Source: Massilia timonae CCUG 45783
Lineage (GTDB): Bacteria; Pseudomonadota; Gammaproteobacteria; Burkholderiales; Burkholderiaceae_D
Direction of reading: 5' to 3'
Length of the DNA stretch: 64,000 nt
Assembly: GCF_000315425.1 (NCBI RefSeq)
Contig: NZ_JH992927.1
Span: forward strand, 36,129 to 100,128
Of the stretch, positions 52,821 through 60,999 are shown one piece after another (positions within the stretch are counted from its first letter, which is position 1; each line of letters opens with the position of its first letter). The notes beneath the pieces are model-generated. The model made no database searches and was not told where the DNA came from. It saw only the letters and a program-made list of their open reading frames with translations. The translations under genes and the position numbers were made by a program.

Positions 52821-53840
52821 ATGTCATTCAAACTCCGCAAGATCAACGAGCAAGTCATGGTCATCACCGGCGCCACCAGCGGCATCGGCCTGTCGACCGC
52901 GCGCATGGCCGCCGAGCGCGGCGCCCGCCTGGTACTGGCGGCGCGCGCCGACGACGCGCTGGACGAACTCGTCCACGAACTGCGCGCGCGCGGCACCGAC
53001 GTCATCGCGGTCACCGCCGACGTCGGCAAGATCGAGGACGTCGAGCGCATCGGCGAGGCCGCCATCCGCGAATTCGGCCGCATCGACACCTGGGTCAACA
53101 ATGCCGGCATTTCGATCTTCGGCCGCATCGAGGACATCTCGCCCGAAGACCATCACCGCCTGTTCCAGACCAATTTCTGGGGCGTCGTGAACGGCTCGCT
53201 GGAAGCGGTCAAGCGCATGAAGCAGCGCGGCGGCGGCGCCCTGATCAACCTGGGCAGCGAACTGTCCGACCACGGCATTCCGCTGCAGGGCATGTACGCG
53301 GCGTCCAAGCATGCGGTGAAAGGCTTCACCGACTCGCTGCGCATGGAACTCGAAAAGGAAGGCGCGCCGATGTCGATCACCCTGGTCAAGCCATCGGGCA
53401 TCGACACCATGTTCGCGGTGCATGCCAAGAACTATATGGAAAAGGAACCGAAGCTGCCGTCGCCGGTGTACGCGCCGGAACTGGTGGCCGACGCCATCCT
53501 GTATGCGGCCCAGCATCCGAAGCGCGACGTGTTCGTCGGCGGCGCGGCCAAGATGAATTCGTCGGGCGCCCGCTTCCTGCCGCGCGCCTTCGACAAGTAC
53601 GTGACGGCGACCATGTTCCGGAACCAGAAATCGGAGGCGCCGACCGATCCGGGCCGCCGCGACGCCCTGCACAAGCCCGATCACACGCGCGAGCTGCGCG
53701 AACGCCAGGGCATCTATCAAACCCATGAGCGCAGCCCGTACACCGCGGCCCAGCTGCGCTCGAAGCAGATCACCACCGCCCTGCTGGGCGGCGGCGCCCT
53801 GTTAGCGGCCTTCGCCCTGAGTCGGCGGACGGCTCGTTAA
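52821..53840 (+). CDS. Short-chain dehydrogenase/reductase with C-terminal membrane tail
   Basis: 339 residues from ATG 52821, preceded by GGAAAGG. Classical SDR motifs: TGATSGIG (cofactor), NNAGISIFG, catalytic Ser in NLGSELSDHG and Tyr-x3-Lys in MYAASKHA. The unusual part is the C-terminal ~90 residues, basic and ending in a hydrophobic tail (TTALLGGGALLAAFALS) that could anchor it in the membrane. Substrate unknown. Its 3' end overlaps the acidic gene on the other strand by 39 bp. Confidence 0.9.
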   Translation: MSFKLRKINEQVMVITGATSGIGLSTARMAAERGARLVLAARADDALDELVHELRARGTDVIAVTADVGKIEDVERIGEAAIREFGRIDTWVNNAGISIFGRIEDISPEDHHRLFQTNFWGVVNGSLEAVKRMKQRGGGALINLGSELSDHGIPLQGMYAASKHAVKGFTDSLRMELEKEGAPMSITLVKPSGIDTMFAVHAKNYMEKEPKLPSPVYAPELVADAILYAAQHPKRDVFVGGAAKMNSSGARFLPRAFDKYVTATMFRNQKSEAPTDPGRRDALHKPDHTRELRERQGIYQTHERSPYTAAQLRSKQITTALLGGGALLAAFALSRRTAR

Positions 53841-54236
53841 GAACTCGGTGTCTTCCTCGGTCAGCGGCAGGTCGGGGATGGACTCGATGCGGTCGGTATC
53901 GATGTCGGCGCCGTCCTTGGCCACCGCATCGCGGCCGGCCGCGGCGCGTTCGCCGGTGCCGCCCATGTCGCTGTCGCCCGAGAAATCGGCGTCGCCGACG
54001 TCGGGTCCGGCGGTGTCGCCGGCGTGGCTGGCTTCGAGGTCGGAAGTCGTGCCTTCGTCGAAATCGAGCACCTGGTCGGGGTCGAGATTGCCGGCGAAAC
54101 CGGGGCCGCCGACGACGTCGCTGCCGGTGTCCGAGATGTCGCTCGGGCCGAGCGCGTCGATGCCGTGGCCCTTGCCCAGGTTGCGGTCAGGGCGCTCCGG
54201 GAAGTTGTCCGGGTCGAGTGTGCTGGTGCCAGTCAT
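53802..54236 (-). CDS. Acidic hypothetical protein (disordered)
   Basis: 144 residues, strikingly rich in Asp, Gly, Thr and Ser and with almost no hydrophobic residues (STLDPDNFPERPDRNLGKG, GPSDISDTGSDVVGGP, GDADFSGDSDMGGTG). It lacks cysteine and a signal peptide and should be largely disordered, as in small stress-induced hydrophilins. An imperfect copy of the GTNCG-N4-CGNAC site lies 53-66 bp upstream. No known family. It overlaps the SDR gene tail by 39 bp convergently. Confidence 0.55.
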   Translation of the reverse strand: MTGTSTLDPDNFPERPDRNLGKGHGIDALGPSDISDTGSDVVGGPGFAGNLDPDQVLDFDEGTTSDLEASHAGDTAGPDVGDADFSGDSDMGGTGERAAAGRDAVAKDGADIDTDRIESIPDLPLTEEDTEFLTSRPPTQGEGR

Positions 54237-54288
54237 ATTGCCTCCATATGTGTTGATGAACCATGGAGACAGGGTACTGAATTTCGCC

Positions 54289-54302
54289 GTACGGTGTCGC
54301 AG
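54289..54302 (-). promoter_or_regulatory. GTNCG-N4-CGNAC-like site, one mismatch
   Basis: GTACG-GTGT-CGCAG, last base off the consensus, upstream of the acidic gene starting at 54236. The hexamer at the standard spacing (CCATGG) is not a -10, so this site is weak. Confidence 0.3.
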
Positions 54303-54323
54303 CGCAGGGCCGCACGCGCGCGC

Positions 54324-55301
54324 TCAGAACGCGCGCCGCATGCCCACGTTGAGCGAGGAACCGTTGCCGGGCTTGACGCCCAGGTGCACGCCGGCCAGGT
54401 GCTGGATGTGCGAGTAGGCGGCATAGAAGTCCATGCGGCGCGACATCGCATAGGTGGCGCCGACGGCGAGCTGGCGCGCATCGTTGTTGGCCGGATCGCG
54501 GTCGTTGCGGCGCACGAAGGACGCCAGCAGCGTGGTCTGGCGCGATACCGGCACCGCCACGCCCATCAGCACGTCGCGGCTGTCGGTCGAGCGCGTGGCG
54601 GCGACGCTGGCGCCATAGGGATTGTCGGGGTTGAACAGCGGCGAATTGCCCCAGCCGCGGTTGGCGCTGTAGGCGGTATAGGCCGTGCCCCAGTCGAAGC
54701 GCATATTGGCGGCAACAATGGAATTGCGGGCCGCCATCGTGATGTCGACCTCGTTGTAGCGGGTGACCTTGGCCACGTTGCGGTTCTGGTGGGCGGCGCG
54801 GATGTTCAGCGGCCCCAGGTTGACGCCGACCGTCATGCCCCAGGCGCGTCCCGACGGCGAGCCGTCGACGTCGCCCTTGCGCCACTTGGCGCCGGCGCTG
54901 ACGCCGGCGAAGCGGCCCTCGAAGCCCTCGCTGTCGTCGGCGCGCATCCCGCGCGGCGCCGACTGCGCGGCCAGGCCGCCCTGGAAGGGATCGCCGACTT
55001 CATTCAGGGCGGTGTAGTCGACGTTGTACTGGCGCCCGGCGGTCACATTGCTGCGCCACTCGCGCTCGGACGAACGCGCAATGGCGGATTCGGTCTCCAG
55101 CATGAAGATGGATGACTCGGCCGGCACCGTCTCGGCGCGCGCGGCCAGTTGCAGCTCACCCAGGCAGTCTGGCCCGCAGACGGCTTCCTGGATCGCCCCG
55201 GCGCCGGCGCCCTCCGCGTACGGACGGACCGGTTCGTTCTGCGCCGAAGCACACGCCGCGCTCCCTCCGAGCACGGCCAATGCGACGATGGACATTCTCA
55301 T
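54324..55301 (-). CDS. Gram-negative porin (trimeric 16-strand type)
   Basis: 325 residues. Signal peptide (MRMSIVALAVLGGSAACASA), alternating beta-strand sequence throughout, and a terminal Phe (NVGMRRAF), the classic C-terminal signal for outer-membrane insertion. Segments such as AGRQYNVDYTALNEVGDPFQ and HIQHLAGVHLGVKPGNG match betaproteobacterial porins of the Porin_4 type. It forms a diffusion channel in the outer membrane. It is the only porin in the window and is a single-gene unit. Confidence 0.87.
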   Translation of the reverse strand: MRMSIVALAVLGGSAACASAQNEPVRPYAEGAGAGAIQEAVCGPDCLGELQLAARAETVPAESSIFMLETESAIARSSEREWRSNVTAGRQYNVDYTALNEVGDPFQGGLAAQSAPRGMRADDSEGFEGRFAGVSAGAKWRKGDVDGSPSGRAWGMTVGVNLGPLNIRAAHQNRNVAKVTRYNEVDITMAARNSIVAANMRFDWGTAYTAYSANRGWGNSPLFNPDNPYGASVAATRSTDSRDVLMGVAVPVSRQTTLLASFVRRNDRDPANNDARQLAVGATYAMSRRMDFYAAYSHIQHLAGVHLGVKPGNGSSLNVGMRRAF

Positions 55302-55525
55302 GGCGTCAATCTCTCCCTGACACCTACTATCCGCCTGTTATGGCAACCTGATCTGTCTAATACCTCACATAACCGAGAGTTTCGGCGCGCCTTTCAACTT
55401 GCCCATGAGCCAACGCATGGCCCGATGGTCGTCCTTGATCCGGCGCATGCTTTGCGCATTGCTGTCTACCGTACACCGAACCGTGAACGGGAGCAACCTT
55501 TACGACGCTTCCGGAAATATCGCCG

Positions 55526-56257
55526 TCAACGGCGCAGGGCGGCGAAGGCCGCCGGCTCCCATTCGCGCAACGCCAGCAGCAGGCCGCTGCCGCGCCGCTG
55601 CGCCAGCGGCGCGGCCAGGCTTTCCTCGTGCAGCTGGGCGAAGCGGGCGCGCATCAGGCGCAGCTCGTGCTGCAGCTTGGCGCGCGCGCTGTCGGTGAGC
55701 ATGCCGTGCGCGAAGTCGAGCGTCTCGCCGCTGCCGTCGAAACCGCCCGCCACGAACTCGGGCATGCCCTGGCCATTGAAATAGCGCCGGATCGGGCCGT
55801 CGGCCAGCCAGTCGAAGTCGCGCGCCACGTTGACCCGGATGCGGTTGCCGGGCAGCAGCGTGATCAGTTGCAGGCGGTCCAGGCGCAGCAGGTATTGCAG
55901 GCATTCGGCCTCGCTCAGCCGGTAGACATTGAGCATGTCGAGCATGCGCCAGTGGTTCAGCGCGCACACCGCCACCAGCAACAGCTTGTCGTCCTGCACC
56001 AGCTCGCTTTCCTGCTCGGCGCTCAGTGTGCGCAGGCGGCGCTGGCCGTTCTGGGCTTCCTGCGCGATCTCGGCCAGGGTGAAGCCGAGCAGGCTGCAGA
56101 TTTCCACGATGCGCTCGAGCGTAAACTGCTCGCTGGCAAACAGGCGCTTGATGCTCGGCTCGGACAGGTCGAGCGCGACGGCGACGTCGCGGTAGGTCAA
56201 GCCTTGCAGCTTCAGCTGGCGCTTGATGGTGGCGATGATCTGGCTGATTTGGGTCAT
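55526..56257 (-). CDS. XRE-type helix-turn-helix regulator
   Basis: 243 residues. An N-terminal Cro/C1-like helix-turn-helix (LTYRDVAVALDLSEPSIKRLF, ~19-39) is followed by a C-terminal domain of ~170 residues without a recognised ligand pocket (KLLLVAVCALNHWRMLDMLNVY, PIRRYFNGQGMPEFVAGGFD). No metal or redox cysteines. It precedes a Cache-GGDEF gene with a 20-bp gap in the same direction on the minus strand, so it may be coregulated with it. Confidence 0.8.
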   Translation of the reverse strand: MTQISQIIATIKRQLKLQGLTYRDVAVALDLSEPSIKRLFASEQFTLERIVEICSLLGFTLAEIAQEAQNGQRRLRTLSAEQESELVQDDKLLLVAVCALNHWRMLDMLNVYRLSEAECLQYLLRLDRLQLITLLPGNRIRVNVARDFDWLADGPIRRYFNGQGMPEFVAGGFDGSGETLDFAHGMLTDSARAKLQHELRLMRARFAQLHEESLAAPLAQRRGSGLLLALREWEPAAFAALRR

Positions 56258-56277
56258 GATGGGAACTCGGGGAACGA

Positions 56278-58023
56278 TCAGGAAACGGCGCCGCTCACCG
56301 CGGCATGCCAGACCGGCACCGCGGCCAGCCTAACGGCGTTCTTGCCGCCGCGCTTGGCGGCGTACATGGCATGGTCGGCGCGCGCCAGCCAGGCGTCCAG
56401 GTCGGGCTTGTCGTCGGGCGCGAACAGCGCCACGCCGATGCTGGCGCCCACCGTGACGACCGTGGTGCGCAAGGTGTAGGGCTCGCGAATGCAGGCAAGC
56501 AACTTGTGCGCGGTATCCTCGGCGTCGCCAGGGCTGGCCAGCATCTCGAGCACCACCACGAACTCGTCGCCGGCCAGACGCGCCACGAGGTCGGTCATGC
56601 GCACGCCGGCGGCCAGGCGCGCGCCGGCGGCCAGGCGCGCGCCGAACTGGCGCAGCAGCTCGTCGCCCTCCTCGTGGCCGTGGGTGTCGTTGACCGCCTT
56701 GAATCCATCCATGTCGATGAACAGCAGCGCCGCCGGCATCGCGCTGCGCGAGGCCCGCGCCATGGCCTCGGGCAGGCTCTCCATCAGCGCGCGCCGGTTC
56801 GGCAAGCCGGTCAGCACGTCGCGCAGCAGCAACGCATTGAGTTCGGCGGTGCGCTCGGCCACCTTCGATTCGAGATGCTCGTTCATCTGCTGCAGCGCGC
56901 GCCGAACCTGCGCTTCGCTGCTGACCAGGTCGCGCATCGTACCCGACAACATATTTGCTTCATGAAAGCCGCTGATCTGTGGAATCGCCGGCAAGTCTTT
57001 TCCGCTGGCAGTGGCCTCGGTCACCCGTTCGATCGCCTGGCCCAGCTGGGCCATCGGCTGCGCCAGGCGGCGCGCCAGCAACGCGGCCGCGAGCGCCAGC
57101 AACAGGCCCAGCAAGGTGCTCCAGGCCAGCATGCGGCGCTTCAGCTCGCTGGCGCCCTGGAGGGCTTTTTCTTCATCCTGCCGCACCAGCACCGACCATT
57201 GCAGCGTCGCCGGGTTGGCGGCGTGGCCGGTCTGGCTGAAACCGGTGAGATAGGTGCGCCCGTCCGGCCACGCTTCGCGCAGCGCGCCGGTGTCGCCCAG
57301 CCTGGCGCGACGCAGGCTGGCGGTGTCGATCTTTTGCTCGAGCAACTCCTGTGGCCCGAGCATGACGGCGCCGTCGGCGCGCACGACCAGGATCTCGGCG
57401 CCATACTCGCGCAGCGCTGGCGTCAGCAGCATGCGCGCCTGGCTGCGCGCCCATTCCCAGCTCAGGTGCAGGCCCAGCACGGCGAACAGCTCGCCGTCCT
57501 GGCTGAACACGGGCGTCGACACGTCGACGAAACGCCAGGGGTCGGGGCGTTGCGGCATCAGTTTTTCCAGCAGCAGCGCCGGATGGTAGTCGGTGACGCG
57601 CACGCCGTCGCGACCGACCTGGAACCAGGGACGCATGCTGACGTCGTTCCCCTCCAGCAGCCCCATGGTCGAGGCGACCACCCTGCCGCTGGCGTCGGCC
57701 ATGCCGATCCAGGCGTAGTCGGGGAAGGTCTGCTGCAGGCTCTCGAGCGTGACGCGCGCTACCGCGGGATTGCGCGCCTGGCGCACCGACGGCAACGCGG
57801 CCAGCAGGCGGGCATCGCCGACGGCCTGCTCCACGACCCGATTGAGCGCATCGCGCATCTGCCACGACAGTTGTTGCAGGCGCAACTCGGCTTCGGCATT
57901 CGCCTGGCGTACGGCGAAATGGTTCACCACGGTCAGTTGCAACGCCACGGTCAATGCCACGGTGACGCACACTGCCAGCGTCATCAGGGTAGACAGGCGA
58001 AATTTGCAGAGCAGGCCTTGCAT
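56278..58023 (-). CDS. Cache-domain diguanylate cyclase
   Basis: 581 residues from the ATG at 58023; a TTG at 58047 is an alternative. Transmembrane helix (~7-30), a periplasmic double-Cache sensor (RLLAALPSVRQARN..., MRPWFQVGRDGVRVTDYHPA), a second helix (LLGLLLALAAALLARRL), and a GGDEF domain with the catalytic RLAGDEF and an RMTD inhibitory site. The EAL domain is absent, so it should only make c-di-GMP. It contains an 18-bp tandem duplication between the active-site helix and the I-site. Reads toward the XRE regulator gene on the same strand. Confidence 0.9.
   Translation of the reverse strand: MQGLLCKFRLSTLMTLAVCVTVALTVALQLTVVNHFAVRQANAEAELRLQQLSWQMRDALNRVVEQAVGDARLLAALPSVRQARNPAVARVTLESLQQTFPDYAWIGMADASGRVVASTMGLLEGNDVSMRPWFQVGRDGVRVTDYHPALLLEKLMPQRPDPWRFVDVSTPVFSQDGELFAVLGLHLSWEWARSQARMLLTPALREYGAEILVVRADGAVMLGPQELLEQKIDTASLRRARLGDTGALREAWPDGRTYLTGFSQTGHAANPATLQWSVLVRQDEEKALQGASELKRRMLAWSTLLGLLLALAAALLARRLAQPMAQLGQAIERVTEATASGKDLPAIPQISGFHEANMLSGTMRDLVSSEAQVRRALQQMNEHLESKVAERTAELNALLLRDVLTGLPNRRALMESLPEAMARASRSAMPAALLFIDMDGFKAVNDTHGHEEGDELLRQFGARLAAGARLAAGVRMTDLVARLAGDEFVVVLEMLASPGDAEDTAHKLLACIREPYTLRTTVVTVGASIGVALFAPDDKPDLDAWLARADHAMYAAKRGGKNAVRLAAVPVWHAAVSGAVS
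56605..56640 (-). repeat. Perfect 18-bp tandem duplication in the cyclase gene
   Basis: The unit GCCGGCGGCCAGGCGCGC occurs twice without mismatch (56605-56622 and 56623-56640). In the protein it doubles a six-residue block, giving GARLAAGARLAAGVRM, just before the RMTD site. Confidence 0.85.
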
Positions 58024-58308
58024 AGAAGATTTGCGGAAACGTAACAACCCGTCATGATAGCGCTGAAACCACCAGTGAGTTCACCACTGGAAAGAATGCA
58101 GAAGGGAAATTTATTAATCGCCGAAGATTTTGAACAGAACGCAACACTTTAACGCAAGCTGCAGGCGCTGTAGCATTTCTTTTAGCAAAAAATTGTATTC
58201 ATTTTTCGCCATTCTAGTACAAGCATTTTCGGAAAAATCGAATATGAGAATAAGACATTCTCCCATGTCACTTATTCGGCTTTATCGACTGGCACAAGGA
58301 CGATATCG

Positions 58309-59211
58309 ATGACCACGCATATGGACCGCTTCCAGGAGATGCAGATTTTCACCCGCATCGTGGAGCGGCGCAGCTTTACGCTGGCGGCCCAGGAGCTGTC
58401 GCTGCCGCGCGCGACCGTGACGAATGCGATCAAGCGCCTGGAGGCGCGGCTTGCCACCCGACTGCTGGATCGCACCACACGGGTGGTCGCGCCGACGCTC
58501 GACGGCGCGGCGTACTACGAGCGCTGCGTGCGCCTGCTGGCCGACCTCGGCGAGATGGAAAGCGTCTTCACCCGCTCCACCCCGACCGGCTTGCTGCGCG
58601 TGAACCTGCAAGCGACGCTGGCGCGCCGGGTCGTGGCGCCGCGCCTGCCCGCCTTCCTGGCGCGTTATCCCGGTATCGAACTGCAGATCGGCGAAGGCGA
58701 CCGGCTGGTCGACCTGGTGCGCGAAGGCATCGATTGCGTGCTGCGCGTCGGCAATCTGCAGGATTCATCGATGGTGGCCCGGCAAATCACGCAGATCGCG
58801 CAGGTGACCTGCGCCAGCCCGGCCTACCTGGCGCGCCATGGCCGGCCCGCCACGCTCGATGAACTGGACCGGCACCAGGCCGTCAACTTCATCTCGTCCG
58901 CCACCGGTCGGCCGTATCCGCTCGAATTCCTGGTCGACGGCGCACTGCGGCAACTGACCCTGCCCGGCCCGGTCTCGGTCAGCGGCGCCGATATGTACCC
59001 GGCGGGCGCGCTCGCCGGCCTTGGCATCGTGCAAGTGCCGCGCTACCGCGTCGAGCACGAATTGACCCGGGGCGAACTCGAGGTCCTGCTGCCCGCGCTC
59101 GCGCCGCCGGCCCTGCCCGTGTATGTGCTGTATCCGCAGAGCCGCCAGCTGTCGCCGCGGGTGCGGGTCTTCGTCGATTTTCTGAAAGAGGCGTTCGCCG
59201 GCTTCGGCTGA
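58309..59211 (+). CDS. LysR-family transcriptional regulator
   Basis: 300 residues. Winged helix-turn-helix at the N-terminus (MQIFTRIVERRSFTLAAQEL...RATVTNAIKRLEARL) and a periplasmic-binding-like effector domain (GLLRVNLQATLARRVVAPRLP, QIGEGDRLVDLVREGIDCVL). The effector domain resembles that of regulators of quinone or aromatic-compound reductases. It precedes the carboxylesterase gene in the same direction, 57 bp apart, so it may control it, although LysR targets are usually divergent. Confidence 0.95.
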   Translation: MTTHMDRFQEMQIFTRIVERRSFTLAAQELSLPRATVTNAIKRLEARLATRLLDRTTRVVAPTLDGAAYYERCVRLLADLGEMESVFTRSTPTGLLRVNLQATLARRVVAPRLPAFLARYPGIELQIGEGDRLVDLVREGIDCVLRVGNLQDSSMVARQITQIAQVTCASPAYLARHGRPATLDELDRHQAVNFISSATGRPYPLEFLVDGALRQLTLPGPVSVSGADMYPAGALAGLGIVQVPRYRVEHELTRGELEVLLPALAPPALPVYVLYPQSRQLSPRVRVFVDFLKEAFAGFG

Positions 59212-59268
59212 GCGATTCGGTTACCATGGAGACAAGATAATACATGCGCTACTTCACAGGAGACCCCG

Positions 59269-60702
59269 ATGCCGCGTTCCGCCTTCTACCCCCTGCTCGC
59301 CGCCGCACTGGCCATGACCGCACCATTGTCCCTCGCAGGTCCGGTGGCGACGACCGACAGCGGCAAGGTGGAAGGCAAGGTCGACGCCGGCATCGCCAGC
59401 TGGAAAGGCATCCCCTTCGCCGCCCCGCCGGTGGGCAAGCTGCGCTGGCGCGCGCCGCAACCGGTGCAGCCCTGGGCCGGAGTGCGCCAGGCAAGCAGCT
59501 ACGCGGCGGACTGCATGCAACTGCCCTTCCCCAGCGACGCCGCGCCGCTCGGCACCAAACCCGACGAAGACTGCCTGTACCTGAATGTCTGGAAGCCGGC
59601 CGAGGACAAGGGTAACAGCGAGGGCAAACTGCCGGTGCTGGTCTGGATCTATGGCGGCGGCTTCGTCAACGGCGGCTCGTCGCCGCCGACGTATTCCGGC
59701 GCGGAGCTGGCGAAACAGGACGTGGTGGTGGTCAGCTTCAATTACCGCATCGGCCGCTTCGGCTTCTTCGCCCATCCGCAACTGACGCAGGAAGCTGGCC
59801 AAGAGGCCGCGCTCGGCAACTACGGCTTCATGGACCAGATCGCGGCCCTGCAGTGGATCAAGCGCAACGTGGCGGCCTTCGGCGGCGATCCCGACAATGT
59901 GACCATCAGCGGCGAATCGGCCGGCGGCATGTCGGTCAATTTCCTGCTCACGTCGCCACAAAGCCGCGGACTGTTCGCCAAGGCGGTGGTGATGTCGGGC
60001 GGCGATGGCGGCACCGCGCCGACGCCACTGGCCAGCGCCGAAAAGACGGGCGTGAATTTCGCCGCCGGTAAGGGCATCGCCGCCGACGATCCAAAGGCGC
60101 TCGAGAAACTGCGCGCGCTGCCGGCCGACAGCGTCGTCGACGGGATGAACCTGGCCAACTTCAGGATGCAGGGCATGCCGACCTATCATGGCCCGTTTGC
60201 CGACGGCAGGCTGGCGATCGACTCCGGCGCCGCCTTCCGCGCCGGCCGCATGCACCAGGTGCCGGTGATGATCGGCGCCACCAGCGCCGACATCGGCGGC
60301 AAGACCGGCTATATGGTCGCCGGCGCGCGCAGCCTGGCGGCGACCCTGGCCGACCACGGCGTGCCGGTGTACGCCTACCGCTTCTCCTACGTGGCCGACT
60401 CGATCGCCAAGCCCGGCGCCGGCGCCGGCCATGCGACCGACATCCCCTTCTTCTTCGATACGGTGGCGGTCAAGTACGGCGCGCAGGCGACCGGCAAGGA
60501 CATCGCCGTCGGCAAGGCGATGAGCACGTATATGGTGAACTTCGCCAGGCGCGGCGATCCGAATGGCGCGGGCTTGCCGGCATGGCCGCGCTACGCGCGT
60601 TCGAGCGATCGAATCATGGACTTCTCGGCCCAAGGCAAGCCGGTGGCGCTCGAGGATCCATGGGGCGCCGAGATCGACGCGGCGGCCGCGACCCGTCGTT
60701 GA
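59269..60702 (+). CDS. Carboxylesterase type B (COesterase)
   Basis: 477 residues, somewhat short for the family (500-550). Signal peptide (PLLAAALAMTAPLSLA), then the alpha/beta-hydrolase with the oxyanion-hole region PVLVWIYGGGFVNG and the nucleophile Ser217 in SGESAGGMS. It hydrolyses carboxylic esters, possibly secreted to the periplasm. The start is supported by AGGAGA 5-6 nt upstream. A LysR gene precedes it. Confidence 0.92.
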   Translation: MPRSAFYPLLAAALAMTAPLSLAGPVATTDSGKVEGKVDAGIASWKGIPFAAPPVGKLRWRAPQPVQPWAGVRQASSYAADCMQLPFPSDAAPLGTKPDEDCLYLNVWKPAEDKGNSEGKLPVLVWIYGGGFVNGGSSPPTYSGAELAKQDVVVVSFNYRIGRFGFFAHPQLTQEAGQEAALGNYGFMDQIAALQWIKRNVAAFGGDPDNVTISGESAGGMSVNFLLTSPQSRGLFAKAVVMSGGDGGTAPTPLASAEKTGVNFAAGKGIAADDPKALEKLRALPADSVVDGMNLANFRMQGMPTYHGPFADGRLAIDSGAAFRAGRMHQVPVMIGATSADIGGKTGYMVAGARSLAATLADHGVPVYAYRFSYVADSIAKPGAGAGHATDIPFFFDTVAVKYGAQATGKDIAVGKAMSTYMVNFARRGDPNGAGLPAWPRYARSSDRIMDFSAQGKPVALEDPWGAEIDAAAATRR

Positions 60703-60759
60703 ACCTGCGCCGGGCGGATACAGGAGTCTCCAGGGCGCCGCACCGGCGGCGCCATCGTC

Positions 60760-60765
60760 TATAAT
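60760..60765 (+). promoter_or_regulatory. TATAAT -10 box of nhaA
   Basis: Perfect consensus hexamer, about 7 bp before the predicted start of transcription near 60772. No good -35 is seen. It places the start of a folded leader right at the front of the transcript. Confidence 0.55.
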
Positions 60766-60778
60766 ATTGCCTGGGTGA

Positions 60779-60846
60779 TCATACCGCTCAGGTATGACAG
60801 GATTTGCGCTGGTCGGGCCGCCACGCGGCTCGGTTACGCACGTCAT
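60779..60846 (+). promoter_or_regulatory. Structured nhaA leader, candidate ion riboswitch
   Basis: A nested fold is visible. First hairpin TCATACC (60779-60785)/GGTATGA (60791-60797), loop GCTCA. Overlapping with it an outer pair ATGAC (60794-60798)/GTCAT (60842-60846) that encloses TGCG (60805-60808)/CGCA (60837-60840) and a 7-bp stem GGGCCGC/GCGGCTC (60815-60821 with 60825-60831, loop CAC). The two outer options share bases and so are mutually exclusive, as in a switch. Its place in front of nhaA suggests the nhaA-I (Li+-I) class, which I could not verify against a covariance model. Confidence 0.45.
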
Positions 60847-60999
60847 CATGTCACCTCTCACGCATCCTCTCACCATTTCGGCCATATCGTGGCCGCATCG
60901 CTTTCCACCTTCACTGACCGCAGGCCATGCCGGCCCGTGGGCCGCCAATTCATGAGACATACCGGACGGCATGCACGCCGTCGCGGCTGGAAAACATTT

